From the NCBI RefSeq assembly GCF_001663815.1, contig NZ_CP016027.1, forward strand, positions 2,418,501-2,482,500: a stretch of DNA of 64,000 nucleotides, given 5' to 3'. The notes beneath the pieces were generated by a model. That model was not told the origin of the DNA, did not search any database, and was given only the letters and a program-made list of their open reading frames with translations. A program made the translations under genes and the position numbers. Source of the stretch: Halothiobacillus diazotrophicus (GTDB lineage: Bacteria; Pseudomonadota; Gammaproteobacteria; Halothiobacillales; Halothiobacillaceae). This document shows, piece after piece, positions 7,123 to 16,169 of this stretch (the first letter of the stretch is position 1; every line of letters begins with the position of its first letter).

Positions 7123-10100
7123 TTGTCATTTCGACTGAAAACCATTCTGGGTATCGGCCTGATTGAGGCTCTGCTGCTTGCGGCCCTGATCTATACGGTT
7201 TTGGGCTATCTGCACAGTTCGAACGAGCGCCAGCTGGTGCACCGTGCCGAATCCGAGGCCACGCTCGTGGCGACCATGGCCAAGAATCCCGTCCTCAGCA
7301 GCGATCTGGCAGCGTTGCAGTCGCTGACCCAGGAAGTCTTGGTGAATCACGATATCGTATTCGTGCGCATTCTTGATGCCCGGGGAGCGGTGTTGGCGCA
7401 ACTGGGCGGTCTGGACGCGTTGTCTCGCCCCTTTCATCCTGACCGGCGGGTGGCCGATGTGCAGGATGACATTTTCGATGTGGCGGAGCCCATCGAGGTC
7501 GACGACATTGCCTATGGGCGGGTCGAGTTGGGCGTGAATGTGCAGAGTCTGCTCGATTCCGAGGCGGAGGCACTCCATGTCAGCCTGCTGATTGCGGCTG
7601 TCGGCATGGTGCTGGTGCTGCTGTTTTCCCTGGTGCTCGGGCTTTATCTGACCCGACAACTCACGGCACTGAAACTGGGTGCCCGGGCGATCGCCAAGGG
7701 CAAGCTCGGCTACCAGATCCCCGTGCAGGGACGGGACGAATTGACGGATACGGCGCATGCCTTCAACCGGATGTCTAAGGATCTGGCCGAGGCATCCGGC
7801 CGTCGTGAAGCGGTCTTGAGGACGGCGCTCGATTGCATCATGACGGCGGACGGACGGGGGGTGATCACGGAGTTCAATCCGGCCGCCGAAATCGTGTTCG
7901 GTTACCCCCGGGAACAGGTCGTGAACCGGGTCTCTCTGGACGCGTTATTCCCGCCGCGTCTGGGTCGACTGTTCCAGCGCATCGTGCGTCATTATCAGCG
8001 GACGGGGCGATTCCGGTTTGCGCGCCGCCGGTTCGAACTGGAAGGGCGCCGATCTAATGGCGAAGTATTCCCGGCCGAAGTCGCCATCACGTTGACCCGA
8101 TTGGGCGGTGATGCCTTGTTCACCGTCTATCTGCGGGACATCACCGAACGGCGAGCGGTCGAGGACACGGTCCGCACGCTCTCTCGTGCCGTCGAGCAAA
8201 GCCCCGTTTCCGTCGTGCTCACGGATCTCGAAGGCAATATCGAGTTCGTGAATGCGAAGCTGCTGGCCGTGTCGGGCTATGACGCCGAGGAGGTCATCGG
8301 CCGCAATCCGCGGATGTTCCAGTCCGGGCAGACGGATCTTGCGGTCTACCAGGAGCTGTGGGGGCGTCTGCTCGCTGGTGAGGAATGGACGGGCGAACTC
8401 GTCAATCGCAAGAAAAACGGCGAGCTGTATTGGGAGCAGGCGTCGATCTCCGCCGTGCGTGATGCGAATGGGCGTCCGGCCCACTATCTGGCCGTCAAGG
8501 AGGACATCAGCGAGCGCAAGCGGATCGAGGCGGCCCTGCAGCGGAGCGAGGCGCAGTTCCGCCGCTTTTTCGAACAAAACTCGTCCGTCATGCTGCTGGT
8601 CGAGCCCGATTTCGGGACGATCGTGGCGGCGAACGAACAGGCGGCCAAATACTATGGCTATCCGCTGGTCTATCTCACCGGCCTGAGTGTCAGCAATCTG
8701 ACCGCCTCCAGTCCGGATCAGCCCAACGAACTGCGCGGCCAGCTGATCAACGAGCACGAGTCGCCGCTGTTGGCCCGGCATCGGCTGTCGAGTGGCGAGG
8801 TGCGTGATGTCGAAATCCGCTCAACGCCGTTTGTCAGCGAAGGCCGGTCACTGCTGTTTTCCATCGTGCATGACGTGACGGAACGGATACAGGCAGAGCG
8901 GGCACTGATGGAGGCCGAGAGCCGGCTTCGGATCTTCATTGAACGATTCCCGGGCGGCGTGCTGGTGGAAAGTGCCGAGCGTCGTGTAGTGCTGGCCAAT
9001 CAGGGGTTCTGCGACCTGTTCACCCTGAGCAAGTCGCCGGTCGATCTCTTGGGTGGCAGTTGCCGGATCTGTATGCGTCAGGTCGGTGCGCATGCTGCGT
9101 TGCCCGGTCAGTTCCAGAAACAGACCGAGACCTTGGTCGAAGGCGGTCAGCCGCAGCTGGCGCAGGAAATCCAGTTGCGCGATGGGCGGGTCGTTTCACG
9201 CGACTATGTCCCGATTCGTCGGGATGACGAGTTGATGGGGCATATCTGGCTTTTCCGGGACATTACCCAGCAGAAACGGGCCGAGGAAAAGTTGCAGCAG
9301 GCGGCGAACGTGTTCACGCATGCGCGTGAAGGCATCATGATCACCGATCTGAATGGCAATATCCTCGAGGTGAACGAGACCTTTACCCGCATCACGGGGT
9401 ATTCCCGCGCGGAGGCGTTGGGCAAGAACCATCGCTTCCTCAGTTCCGGTCGACAGGAACCCGAATTCTTCGCGGCGTTGCGGCGCGAACTGATCGATAA
9501 GGGATACTGGCATGGCGAGGTGTGGAACCGTCGAAAGAACGGCGAAGTCTATGTAGCGGTGTTGACCGTCAGTACGGTCTGCGATGCCGACGGTGTGCCG
9601 CGTCAGTACGTGGCGCTGTTCTCCGACGTGACGGCCCAGAAGGAGCGCCATCAGAAGCAACTGGAGCACATTGCACATTACGATGCGTTGACGGGACTGA
9701 TCAATCGTTCCCTGCTGACCGATCGACTCCAGCAGGCCATGGTTCAGACGCAGATCCAGGGTTCGGCCATTGCGGTGATCATGATCGATCTGGACGATTT
9801 CAAGCAGATCAACGAAACCGAAGGGCACGCCGCGGGCGACCATGTTCTCCTCACCATCGCGGACCGGCTGAAACGGCATTTGGGCGAAGGAGACTCGCTT
9901 GCCCGGTTGGGGGGTGACGAGTTTGTCGCCGTGCTGACGCATTTGCCCGATATGGAGGCGCGCGCGGCGCTACTGGGCGATCTGCTGTCGGAAGTCGCTG
10001 CCCCGATCCTGGATGGCGAACGGTCGTTCCAGGTTTCCGCCAGTCTGGGCGTAACGTTCTATCCTCAGCCGGAGAATGTGGATGCGGAGCAGCTGCTGCG

Positions 10101-11340
10101 CCAGTCCGATCAGGCCATGTATCAGGCCAAGCTCTCGGGCAAGAATCGCTATTACCTGTTCGATCCCGACGAGGATCGCAACATTCGCGGTCATTTCGAA
10201 ACCCTGGAGCGGATACGTCTGGGGATCGCGCAAAACGAATTCGAGCTCTTCTACCAGCCCAAGGTGAACATGCGCACCGGACAGATCGTCGGCATGGAGG
10301 CGCTCATCCGCTGGCGGCATCCGGAGCATGGTCTGCTCGCCCCCTCGTCGTTCCTGCCGATCATCGAAGATTCGCCCCTGGAGATCGACATGGGTGATTG
10401 GGTGCTCGATGCCGCATTGGCCCAGATGGCCGCTTGGCAAAAATCGGGATATACGTTCACGGTCAGTATTAACGTCGGCGGACGGCAACTGCTGCAACCG
10501 GATTTCGTGAGCTCGTTGCAGGCCACCTTGGCAAACTATCCGGAAATCCGGCCCAACCTGCTCGAACTCGAGATCCTGGAAAGCAGTGCGCTCGAGGATG
10601 CCGTGCAAGTCTCGCACGTCATAAACCAGTGCCGGACCTTCGGCGTCGAATTCGCCCTCGACGATTTCGGGACGGGGTATTCGTCGCTGGCCTATCTCAA
10701 GTATCTCTCCGCGACGACGCTCAAGATCGATCAAAGCTTTATCCGTAACATGCTCCAGGACCCGAACGATCTGGCGATCGTGGAGGGCGTGCTTGGCTTG
10801 GCGACGGCATTCCGCCGGACCGTGATCGCCGAGGGCGTCGAAACCGTCGCCCACGGACAGATGCTGCTTCGACTCGGTTGCGAACTGGGCCAGGGATATG
10901 GCATTGCCCGCCCGATGCCGGGGCGCGAGGTCGATGGCTGGATCGCCGGCTGGCGGGCCGATCCCCTATGGCTGGAACTGGAGCCGGTACCGCGATCCGA
11001 CCTGCCCCTGCTGTTCGCCATCGTCGACCACAATGCCTGGGTGCACGCCATCGAGCGGCATCTTCGCGGCGAGGTCGACGAACCGCTCATGCTGGGCGAG
11101 CACGAATGTCGGTTTGGACAGTGGTTGCACGGGGCTGGGCTGAGTCGTTATGGATCAAACCCGTCTTTTGCGGCGATCGATTCCTTGCATCATCGCATTC
11201 ACGAGCAGGCGAGCGAGCTGGTGCATGTGCTTTCCCGGCAGGACGATGCATCGGCGCAGGCAGGATTGGCCGAACTGCAGCGACTGAGCAGGGAACTGCT
11301 TGCCCGGCTGGACGAACTGTTGCGGACCCGCGCGGACTGA
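7123..11340 (+). CDS. HAMP-PAS(x5)-GGDEF-EAL-CZB cyclic-di-GMP sensor protein
   Basis: The 1405-residue protein has two membrane helices (about 7-29 and 155-180) bracketing a periplasmic region, a HAMP linker, five PAS-type segments (starting near residues 233, 350, 480, 605 and 727), a GGDEF domain with intact GGDEF at about 930, and an EAL domain with EALIRWRH near 1058. Both catalytic signatures are intact, so it may make and degrade c-di-GMP. After the EAL domain comes a C-terminal CZB-like zinc-binding domain (about 1300-1400) with HNAW, HECRFGQWL and HHRIH. It starts at TTG 7123 with AAGGAA about ten bases upstream and forms a pair with the PhnD-like gene. Confidence 0.92.
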   Translation: MSFRLKTILGIGLIEALLLAALIYTVLGYLHSSNERQLVHRAESEATLVATMAKNPVLSSDLAALQSLTQEVLVNHDIVFVRILDARGAVLAQLGGLDALSRPFHPDRRVADVQDDIFDVAEPIEVDDIAYGRVELGVNVQSLLDSEAEALHVSLLIAAVGMVLVLLFSLVLGLYLTRQLTALKLGARAIAKGKLGYQIPVQGRDELTDTAHAFNRMSKDLAEASGRREAVLRTALDCIMTADGRGVITEFNPAAEIVFGYPREQVVNRVSLDALFPPRLGRLFQRIVRHYQRTGRFRFARRRFELEGRRSNGEVFPAEVAITLTRLGGDALFTVYLRDITERRAVEDTVRTLSRAVEQSPVSVVLTDLEGNIEFVNAKLLAVSGYDAEEVIGRNPRMFQSGQTDLAVYQELWGRLLAGEEWTGELVNRKKNGELYWEQASISAVRDANGRPAHYLAVKEDISERKRIEAALQRSEAQFRRFFEQNSSVMLLVEPDFGTIVAANEQAAKYYGYPLVYLTGLSVSNLTASSPDQPNELRGQLINEHESPLLARHRLSSGEVRDVEIRSTPFVSEGRSLLFSIVHDVTERIQAERALMEAESRLRIFIERFPGGVLVESAERRVVLANQGFCDLFTLSKSPVDLLGGSCRICMRQVGAHAALPGQFQKQTETLVEGGQPQLAQEIQLRDGRVVSRDYVPIRRDDELMGHIWLFRDITQQKRAEEKLQQAANVFTHAREGIMITDLNGNILEVNETFTRITGYSRAEALGKNHRFLSSGRQEPEFFAALRRELIDKGYWHGEVWNRRKNGEVYVAVLTVSTVCDADGVPRQYVALFSDVTAQKERHQKQLEHIAHYDALTGLINRSLLTDRLQQAMVQTQIQGSAIAVIMIDLDDFKQINETEGHAAGDHVLLTIADRLKRHLGEGDSLARLGGDEFVAVLTHLPDMEARAALLGDLLSEVAAPILDGERSFQVSASLGVTFYPQPENVDAEQLLRQSDQAMYQAKLSGKNRYYLFDPDEDRNIRGHFETLERIRLGIAQNEFELFYQPKVNMRTGQIVGMEALIRWRHPEHGLLAPSSFLPIIEDSPLEIDMGDWVLDAALAQMAAWQKSGYTFTVSINVGGRQLLQPDFVSSLQATLANYPEIRPNLLELEILESSALEDAVQVSHVINQCRTFGVEFALDDFGTGYSSLAYLKYLSATTLKIDQSFIRNMLQDPNDLAIVEGVLGLATAFRRTVIAEGVETVAHGQMLLRLGCELGQGYGIARPMPGREVDGWIAGWRADPLWLELEPVPRSDLPLLFAIVDHNAWVHAIERHLRGEVDEPLMLGEHECRFGQWLHGAGLSRYGSNPSFAAIDSLHHRIHEQASELVHVLSRQDDASAQAGLAELQRLSRELLARLDELLRTRAD

Positions 11341-11473
11341 GTCGATCTCCCGCTGCCTCGCGCCACGCGAAACGAATGGTGAAATAACCCGATTCCGCTC
11401 GCCGATTTTTTGCCGGATAATCGCCCGATAATGGGTGGGGTTTTTCCCTTTTGCCCGCGATTTCAGGTGTCCC

Positions 11474-11968
11474 ATGTCCGATCTCGATTCCGACCAACCC
11501 CTCGTCTATCGCCATGGCCGGGGTAGCGACGCGGCCCATCGCCGCGATGCCGCGCTCTATGCCCGCCTGCTGGAGGACCACGCCGCGTTGAAACGCGAGA
11601 GCGAGCCGTTGCCGAATGGGATTCGTGCCTGGACGACCAGCGAGAACCCCGAACTGGTGCGGGTGCTGCAGGCGCATGTGACGGGCATGGAGGAACGCTT
11701 CGCCCAAGGACGGGCGATCCGTTCCTGGGATCCGCTGTTCAGCGCCCTGTTCGAGTATCGCGATGCCCTGACCGTGACGTATCGGAATCTGCCCGACGGC
11801 GTGGAAACGGTCATGACCGCCGATGATCCCAAACTCGTGGAACTGATCCAGTGCAACGACGTGACCCTGCATCAGTTCGTGCGGCACGGTGCGGAGGCAT
11901 CGAAACATCGCAGCCCCGTGCCGGATTGGGTGCTGGCGGCCTATGGCGAGGCGCCGCCGGGCGACTAG
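11474..11968 (+). CDS. hypothetical protein with an internal duplication
   Basis: The 164-residue product has no signal peptide or membrane segment. It contains two related halves: LPNGIRAWTTSENPELVRVL around residues 46-65 and LPDGVETVMTADDPKLVELI around 106-125, each preceded by a hydrophobic-aromatic helix and followed by a helix with ERFAQG or QFVRHG. This points to an ancient tandem duplication. I do not recognise a named family. The start is ATG 11474; an upstream in-frame ATG at 11435 would add 13 residues that look non-coding. It stands alone, convergent with the PlsC-like gene. Confidence 0.75.
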   Translation: MSDLDSDQPLVYRHGRGSDAAHRRDAALYARLLEDHAALKRESEPLPNGIRAWTTSENPELVRVLQAHVTGMEERFAQGRAIRSWDPLFSALFEYRDALTVTYRNLPDGVETVMTADDPKLVELIQCNDVTLHQFVRHGAEASKHRSPVPDWVLAAYGEAPPGD

Positions 11969-12005
11969 GCCGCGCGACGGCGGTCCGTGCCGGTGGCCGT
12001 CGGTA

Positions 12006-12860
12006 TCAGTCCGGGGTGGATGTCGTGCCGGACGCATCCCGAGATGCATTCCGGGAGTCGTTCATGGCGGCGCAGCCGTATTCCCGATACATCCGTTGCT
12101 GCTCGGTTTCGATCCAGGCCTTGATTTCGGCGTTGAGTGCGTCGGCGCGCTTGCCCGTGCTCTCGATCGGCGGGCCGAACACGACGTGGATGGTGCCGGG
12201 GCGCTTGAGGAACTGGCCCTTGCGCCACAGGCAGCCGCTGTCGACGGCGACCGGGTAGACGGGCACCTTGGCCTGCACGGCCAGCATCGCGGCACCGATC
12301 TTGTAGTCCGGTTCGGCGTCCGGCGGCAGGCGGGTGCCTTCGGGGAAGATGATGACATCCCGCCCTTCCGCCAGGGCGTCCTTGCCCTGCTTGAGAATCT
12401 GTTTCAGGGCCTGCGTGCCCGCCTTGCGGTCGATGGCGATCGGCCGGATGGCCTTCAGGCCCGCGCCGAAAATCGGCACCCAGAGCAGTTCCTTTTTCAG
12501 CACGAAAGAGGCCAGATACAGTTCCGTGGGCAGGAACATGGTCTCCCAGGTCGACTGGTGCTTCGAGACGATCAGCCGGCCGGGCGGCGGACCGCCGGGC
12601 TCGGGCAGGCGATCGAATCCTTCGACTTCCCATCGGATGCCGAGGATGTGCCGGGTCAGCCACAGTACGCTGCGGCCGTAACCGAAGAGGATCACGTACC
12701 GGCGCTTGAAGGGAATCAGATTGCCGACCAGCAGGATCGGGACGAACGACGTCAGCGAGAGGATCGACAGGATCTGGAAGAGGGTCGAGCGCAGCGCGAC
12801 CATCAGGGTGTCGAACAGGCGATACAGGGGTCCGGTCCGTTTCATCCCCGTCCTCGTCAC
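12006..12860 (-). CDS. PlsC-like 1-acyl-sn-glycerol-3-phosphate acyltransferase
   Basis: The 284-residue protein has an N-terminal hydrophobic segment (about 25-50) and PlsC/LPLAT motifs: KHQSTWE (an HX4E form of the usual HX4D catalytic motif, common in proteobacterial members) near residue 100 and FPEGTR near 172. It should acylate lysophosphatidic acid at the inner membrane. The GTG start at 12860 overlaps the glyS stop by 4 nt; an ATG five codons later is possible. In many gammaproteobacteria gmhB lies between glyS and this gene; it is absent here. The substrate specificity is not readable. Confidence 0.85.
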   Translation of the reverse strand: MTRTGMKRTGPLYRLFDTLMVALRSTLFQILSILSLTSFVPILLVGNLIPFKRRYVILFGYGRSVLWLTRHILGIRWEVEGFDRLPEPGGPPPGRLIVSKHQSTWETMFLPTELYLASFVLKKELLWVPIFGAGLKAIRPIAIDRKAGTQALKQILKQGKDALAEGRDVIIFPEGTRLPPDAEPDYKIGAAMLAVQAKVPVYPVAVDSGCLWRKGQFLKRPGTIHVVFGPPIESTGKRADALNAEIKAWIETEQQRMYREYGCAAMNDSRNASRDASGTTSTPD

Positions 12861-14935
12861 CCGTTGAGCTGCGCCAGGTCGGCGATGCCGAGGAACAGCG
12901 CGCCGATGCGCTGTAGCAGCACCAGACGGTTGCGTTGCAGTGCCGGGTCGTCCGCCATCACCATGACGCCGTCGAAGAAGGCGTCCACGGGATCGCGCAG
13001 GGCGGCCAGGGCCGTGAGCGCGCCGTCGTAGTCGCTCTTCGCCATGATCGCGCCGATCTGCGGCGTGATCTCCGTGAGCATGTCGAACAGGGTGCGTTCC
13101 GCGGGTTCGACCAGCAGGGCCGCGTCGATGGCGCCGTCGGGCATCTGATCCTGCTTTTTCAGGATGTTCTGGATGCGCTTGTTGGCGGCGGCCAGCGCCT
13201 CGGCTTCCGGCAGGGTCAGGAAGTGGTTGACGGCGATCATCCGCTGTTCGAAGTCCAGCGGACGGGTGCAGCCCACGGCCGCCACGGCGGCAAACACGTC
13301 CGCACGGATGCCGCGGTCCAGGCTGTAGCGATGCTGGCGCTCGGTGATGAATTCGAAGACCGACAGAACATGCTCGGGTGCTTCGGGAATCGCCGGAACC
13401 AGTCCCTTGGCGGCCTCTTCCAGCAGGGCCTTGAGATCCAGGTCCAGGTTCTGCTCGACCAGGATGCGCAAGACGCCGAGGGCGGCGCGGCGCAGGGCGA
13501 AGGGATCCTTCGCGCCCGTCGGCGCCTGGCCGATGGCGAAGATGCCGACCAGCGTATCGAGCCGGTCCGCCAGAGCCACGGCCTGGGCCACGTCGCCGGC
13601 CGGCAGGGCGTCGCCCGCCCGACGCGGCAGGTAGTAGTCGTCCAGCGCCTGGGCCACGGGCGCCGGTTCGCCGTCATGGGCTGCGAGATAACGGCCCATG
13701 ATGCCCTGAAGTTCCGGGAATTCGCCGACCATCTGGCTTTGCAGGTCGCACTTGCACAGGCGGGCGGCGCGGCGTGCCAGGGCCTTGTCGGCGCCGATCC
13801 GTTCGGCGATGTGGGCGGCGAGCTGCTCGACGCGCAGGGTCTTGTCGAACAAGGTGCCCATCCGCTGTTGGAATACCACGGTCTTGAGCGCGTCGAGATG
13901 GGATTCGAGCCGGTGTTTGCGATCCTCGTTCCAGAAAAACAGGGCATCGGAGAAGCGCGGGCGGATCACCCGCTCGTTGCCTGCCCGCACGGCGGCAGGG
14001 TCGCGGCTGTCGATGTTGGCGATGGTGATGAACCAGGGCAGCAGGCGGTTCTGGTCATCGACCAGCGGGAAGTACTTCTGGTTGTCCTGCATGGTGGAGA
14101 TCAGGGCTTCGTGTGGGACTTCCAGGAACGATTCCTCGAAGCGCCCGGCGACGGCCACCGGCCATTCGACGAGCGCGGTGACCTCATCGAGCAGATCCGG
14201 ATCGATGCGCGCCCGGCCGCCGAGGTCGGCAGCGGTGGTTTCGATCTGCCGCTGGATGCGTGCGCGTCGTTCGTCGAAATCGGCCAGCACATGGCCCTTG
14301 TTCTCCAGAATCGCGGCGTAATGCGCCGGTTGATCGATCACCAGGGCGGCGGGGTGGTGGAAGCGGTGGCCGTAGGTTTCCCGGCCAGTCTTCAGACCCA
14401 TGATTTCGATGTCGACCACCGCCGGGCCGTGCAGGGCCACGACCCAGTGCACGGGGCGGATGAACTCGGCCGTCCCCGAGCCCCAGCGCATCCGCTTGGG
14501 CGTGGGCAGTTTCGCGAGCGCCCGCTCGATCGCGGCGGGAATGATCTCGGCGGCCGGGCGGCCGGGCTGGGTGTGCCGGTACACGAGCCAGCTGCCCTTG
14601 TCGGTGTCGAGCCGGGCAAGATCGCCGACCTCGACGCCGCAGGACTTGGCGAAGCCGAGCAGCGCCTTGGTGGGGTTGCCGTCGGCGTCGAAGGCGGAGG
14701 CGACGGCCGGTCCGCGCCGTTCGACATCCTGGGCCGGTGTCGACTGGCCCAGATCGGTGACCAGTACCGCCATGCGGCGGGGCGCGGCATAGGCGTGATG
14801 ACCGCCGAAGGGCAGTCCGGCCTCGGTGAACCCGGCCAGCAGTTCCTCGGTCAGTGCGGCGCTGAGTCGGCCCAGGGCCTTCGGCGGCAGTTCCTCGGTA
14901 CCGAGTTCAAATAAAAAATCTGCAGATTCGCTCAT
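12857..14935 (-). CDS. glyS: glycine--tRNA ligase beta subunit
   Basis: The 692-residue product has the length of bacterial GlyS and its typical opening FLFELGTEELPPKAL, an internal MQDNQKYFPLVD segment, an HD-like central region, and a C-terminal anticodon-binding-like domain. With GlyQ it forms the alpha2beta2 enzyme that charges tRNA-Gly; the beta subunit carries the tRNA-binding parts. It follows glyQ by 35 bp on the same strand, and its stop overlaps the start of the acyltransferase gene. Confidence 0.97.
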   Translation of the reverse strand: MSESADFLFELGTEELPPKALGRLSAALTEELLAGFTEAGLPFGGHHAYAAPRRMAVLVTDLGQSTPAQDVERRGPAVASAFDADGNPTKALLGFAKSCGVEVGDLARLDTDKGSWLVYRHTQPGRPAAEIIPAAIERALAKLPTPKRMRWGSGTAEFIRPVHWVVALHGPAVVDIEIMGLKTGRETYGHRFHHPAALVIDQPAHYAAILENKGHVLADFDERRARIQRQIETTAADLGGRARIDPDLLDEVTALVEWPVAVAGRFEESFLEVPHEALISTMQDNQKYFPLVDDQNRLLPWFITIANIDSRDPAAVRAGNERVIRPRFSDALFFWNEDRKHRLESHLDALKTVVFQQRMGTLFDKTLRVEQLAAHIAERIGADKALARRAARLCKCDLQSQMVGEFPELQGIMGRYLAAHDGEPAPVAQALDDYYLPRRAGDALPAGDVAQAVALADRLDTLVGIFAIGQAPTGAKDPFALRRAALGVLRILVEQNLDLDLKALLEEAAKGLVPAIPEAPEHVLSVFEFITERQHRYSLDRGIRADVFAAVAAVGCTRPLDFEQRMIAVNHFLTLPEAEALAAANKRIQNILKKQDQMPDGAIDAALLVEPAERTLFDMLTEITPQIGAIMAKSDYDGALTALAALRDPVDAFFDGVMVMADDPALQRNRLVLLQRIGALFLGIADLAQLNG

Positions 14936-14970
14936 CGAAAATTCCGTGGAGTCTGTCGGGTGAAATGGGT

Positions 14971-15897
14971 TCAGGCTATGTCCGTGGTCGCGGCATTGCG
15001 GACGAGCATGGGGAAGCCCAGCTGTTCGCGGCTGGCGTAGTATTTTTCGGCCACGCCCCGGGCGAGCGTGCGTACCCGCAGGATGAAGCGCTGGCGCTCG
15101 GTCACGGAAATGGCGCGCCGCGCGTCGAGCAGGTTGAAGGCATGCGAGGCCTTGAGTACCTGCTCGTAGGCGGGCAGGGGCAGGCCCAGCTCGACCAGCC
15201 GCAGCGATTCCTTCTCCGCCTGGTCGAACAGGCCGAACAGGAAGGCGGTGTCCGCCTGCTCGAAGTTGTAGGTCGACTGCTCGACCTCATTCTGATGGTA
15301 GACGTCGCCATAGGTGATGATGCCCGCCTCGCTGCGCGACCAGACGAGGTCGTAGACGCTCTGCACGCCCTGCATGTACATGGCCAGGCGCTCCAGTCCG
15401 TAGGTGATTTCGCCGGACACCGGGCGGCAGTCCAGTCCACCGACCTGCTGGAAATAGGTGAACTGGGTGACTTCCATGCCGTTGAGCCAGACCTCCCAGC
15501 CCAGGCCCCAGGCGCCGAGGGTCGGGGATTCCCAGTTGTCCTCCACGAAGCGGATGTCGTGGGTGAGCGGGTCGAAGCCGAGCAGGGCCAGGGAATCGAG
15601 ATACAGCTGCTGGATATTGTCCGGCGACGGCTTCAGCAGCACCTGGAACTGGTAATAGTGCTGCAGGCGGTTCGGGTTTTCGCCGTAGCGACCGTCGGTG
15701 GGGCGGCGTGACGGCTGCACGTAGGCTGCGCGCCAGGGCTCCGGTCCGATGGACCGCAGGAAGGTGGCGGGATGGAAGGTGCCTGCGCCGACTTCCAGAT
15801 CGAGCGGCTGGAGCAGGGCGCATCCCTGCTCGGCCCAGAATTGGGAAAGTGCCAGGATTAGTCCCTGGAAGGTCGTCAGATCGTGGTTGGCTGGCAT
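14971..15897 (-). CDS. glyQ: glycine--tRNA ligase alpha subunit
   Basis: The 308-residue protein is full length and highly conserved, with [17 protein letters not shown] at the start, the class II motif region [14 protein letters not shown], and [19 protein letters not shown]. It contains the catalytic core that makes glycyl-adenylate. ATG 15897 gives the standard N-terminus. It is the first gene of glyQ-glyS-plsC-like and diverges from trpD. A TATACT -10-like hexamer (minus strand, 15932-15937) lies upstream. Confidence 0.98.
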   Translation of the reverse strand: MPANHDLTTFQGLILALSQFWAEQGCALLQPLDLEVGAGTFHPATFLRSIGPEPWRAAYVQPSRRPTDGRYGENPNRLQHYYQFQVLLKPSPDNIQQLYLDSLALLGFDPLTHDIRFVEDNWESPTLGAWGLGWEVWLNGMEVTQFTYFQQVGGLDCRPVSGEITYGLERLAMYMQGVQSVYDLVWSRSEAGIITYGDVYHQNEVEQSTYNFEQADTAFLFGLFDQAEKESLRLVELGLPLPAYEQVLKASHAFNLLDARRAISVTERQRFILRVRTLARGVAEKYYASREQLGFPMLVRNAATTDIA

Positions 15898-15931
15898 GAC
15901 ACACTCATCGGCTGGAAAGCAAATAGCGGCA

Positions 15932-15937
15932 AGTATA
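15932..15937 (-). promoter_or_regulatory. candidate -10 element for glyQ
   Basis: Read on the minus strand the sequence is TATACT, 35 bases upstream of the glyQ start. A weak TGACGG -35-like hexamer lies 18 bases further upstream. It is the best promoter-like match in this divergent gap. Confidence 0.4.
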
Positions 15938-16111
15938 CTGCAGCGATCGTCCGCCCGTCAGTGCCCGGGATGATCGGAATCGGCGCGATCCGCTGCGGTT
16001 TGCTGGCGCTGTGCCGTTCAGCCGTGTTAATTTCACGCTCCACAGAATCCATACAGGCAATCGCCGTGGCATCCGGCGGGATCGGTCGAGGTACCCGATT
16101 CCGTGCTGTGT

Positions 16112-16154
16112 CGGCCACGCCCGCGCACAACCCCGGCCACGCCCGCGCACAACC
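16112..16154. repeat. perfect 21-bp direct repeat (22-bp period) upstream of trpD
   Basis: The 21-base sequence beginning CGGCCACGCCCGCGC and ending CACAACC occurs at 16112-16132 and again at 16134-16154 with one base between the copies. It ends 15 bp before the trpD start codon, so a change in copy number would alter the leader. Confidence 0.85.
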
Positions 16155-16169
16155 AAGTCGAGATCCCGA

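Noticed and set aside
12935-14914. 659-codon open frame antisense to glyS
   Set aside because: It mirrors glyS codon bias and has no recognisable domain; glyS is full length and conserved.
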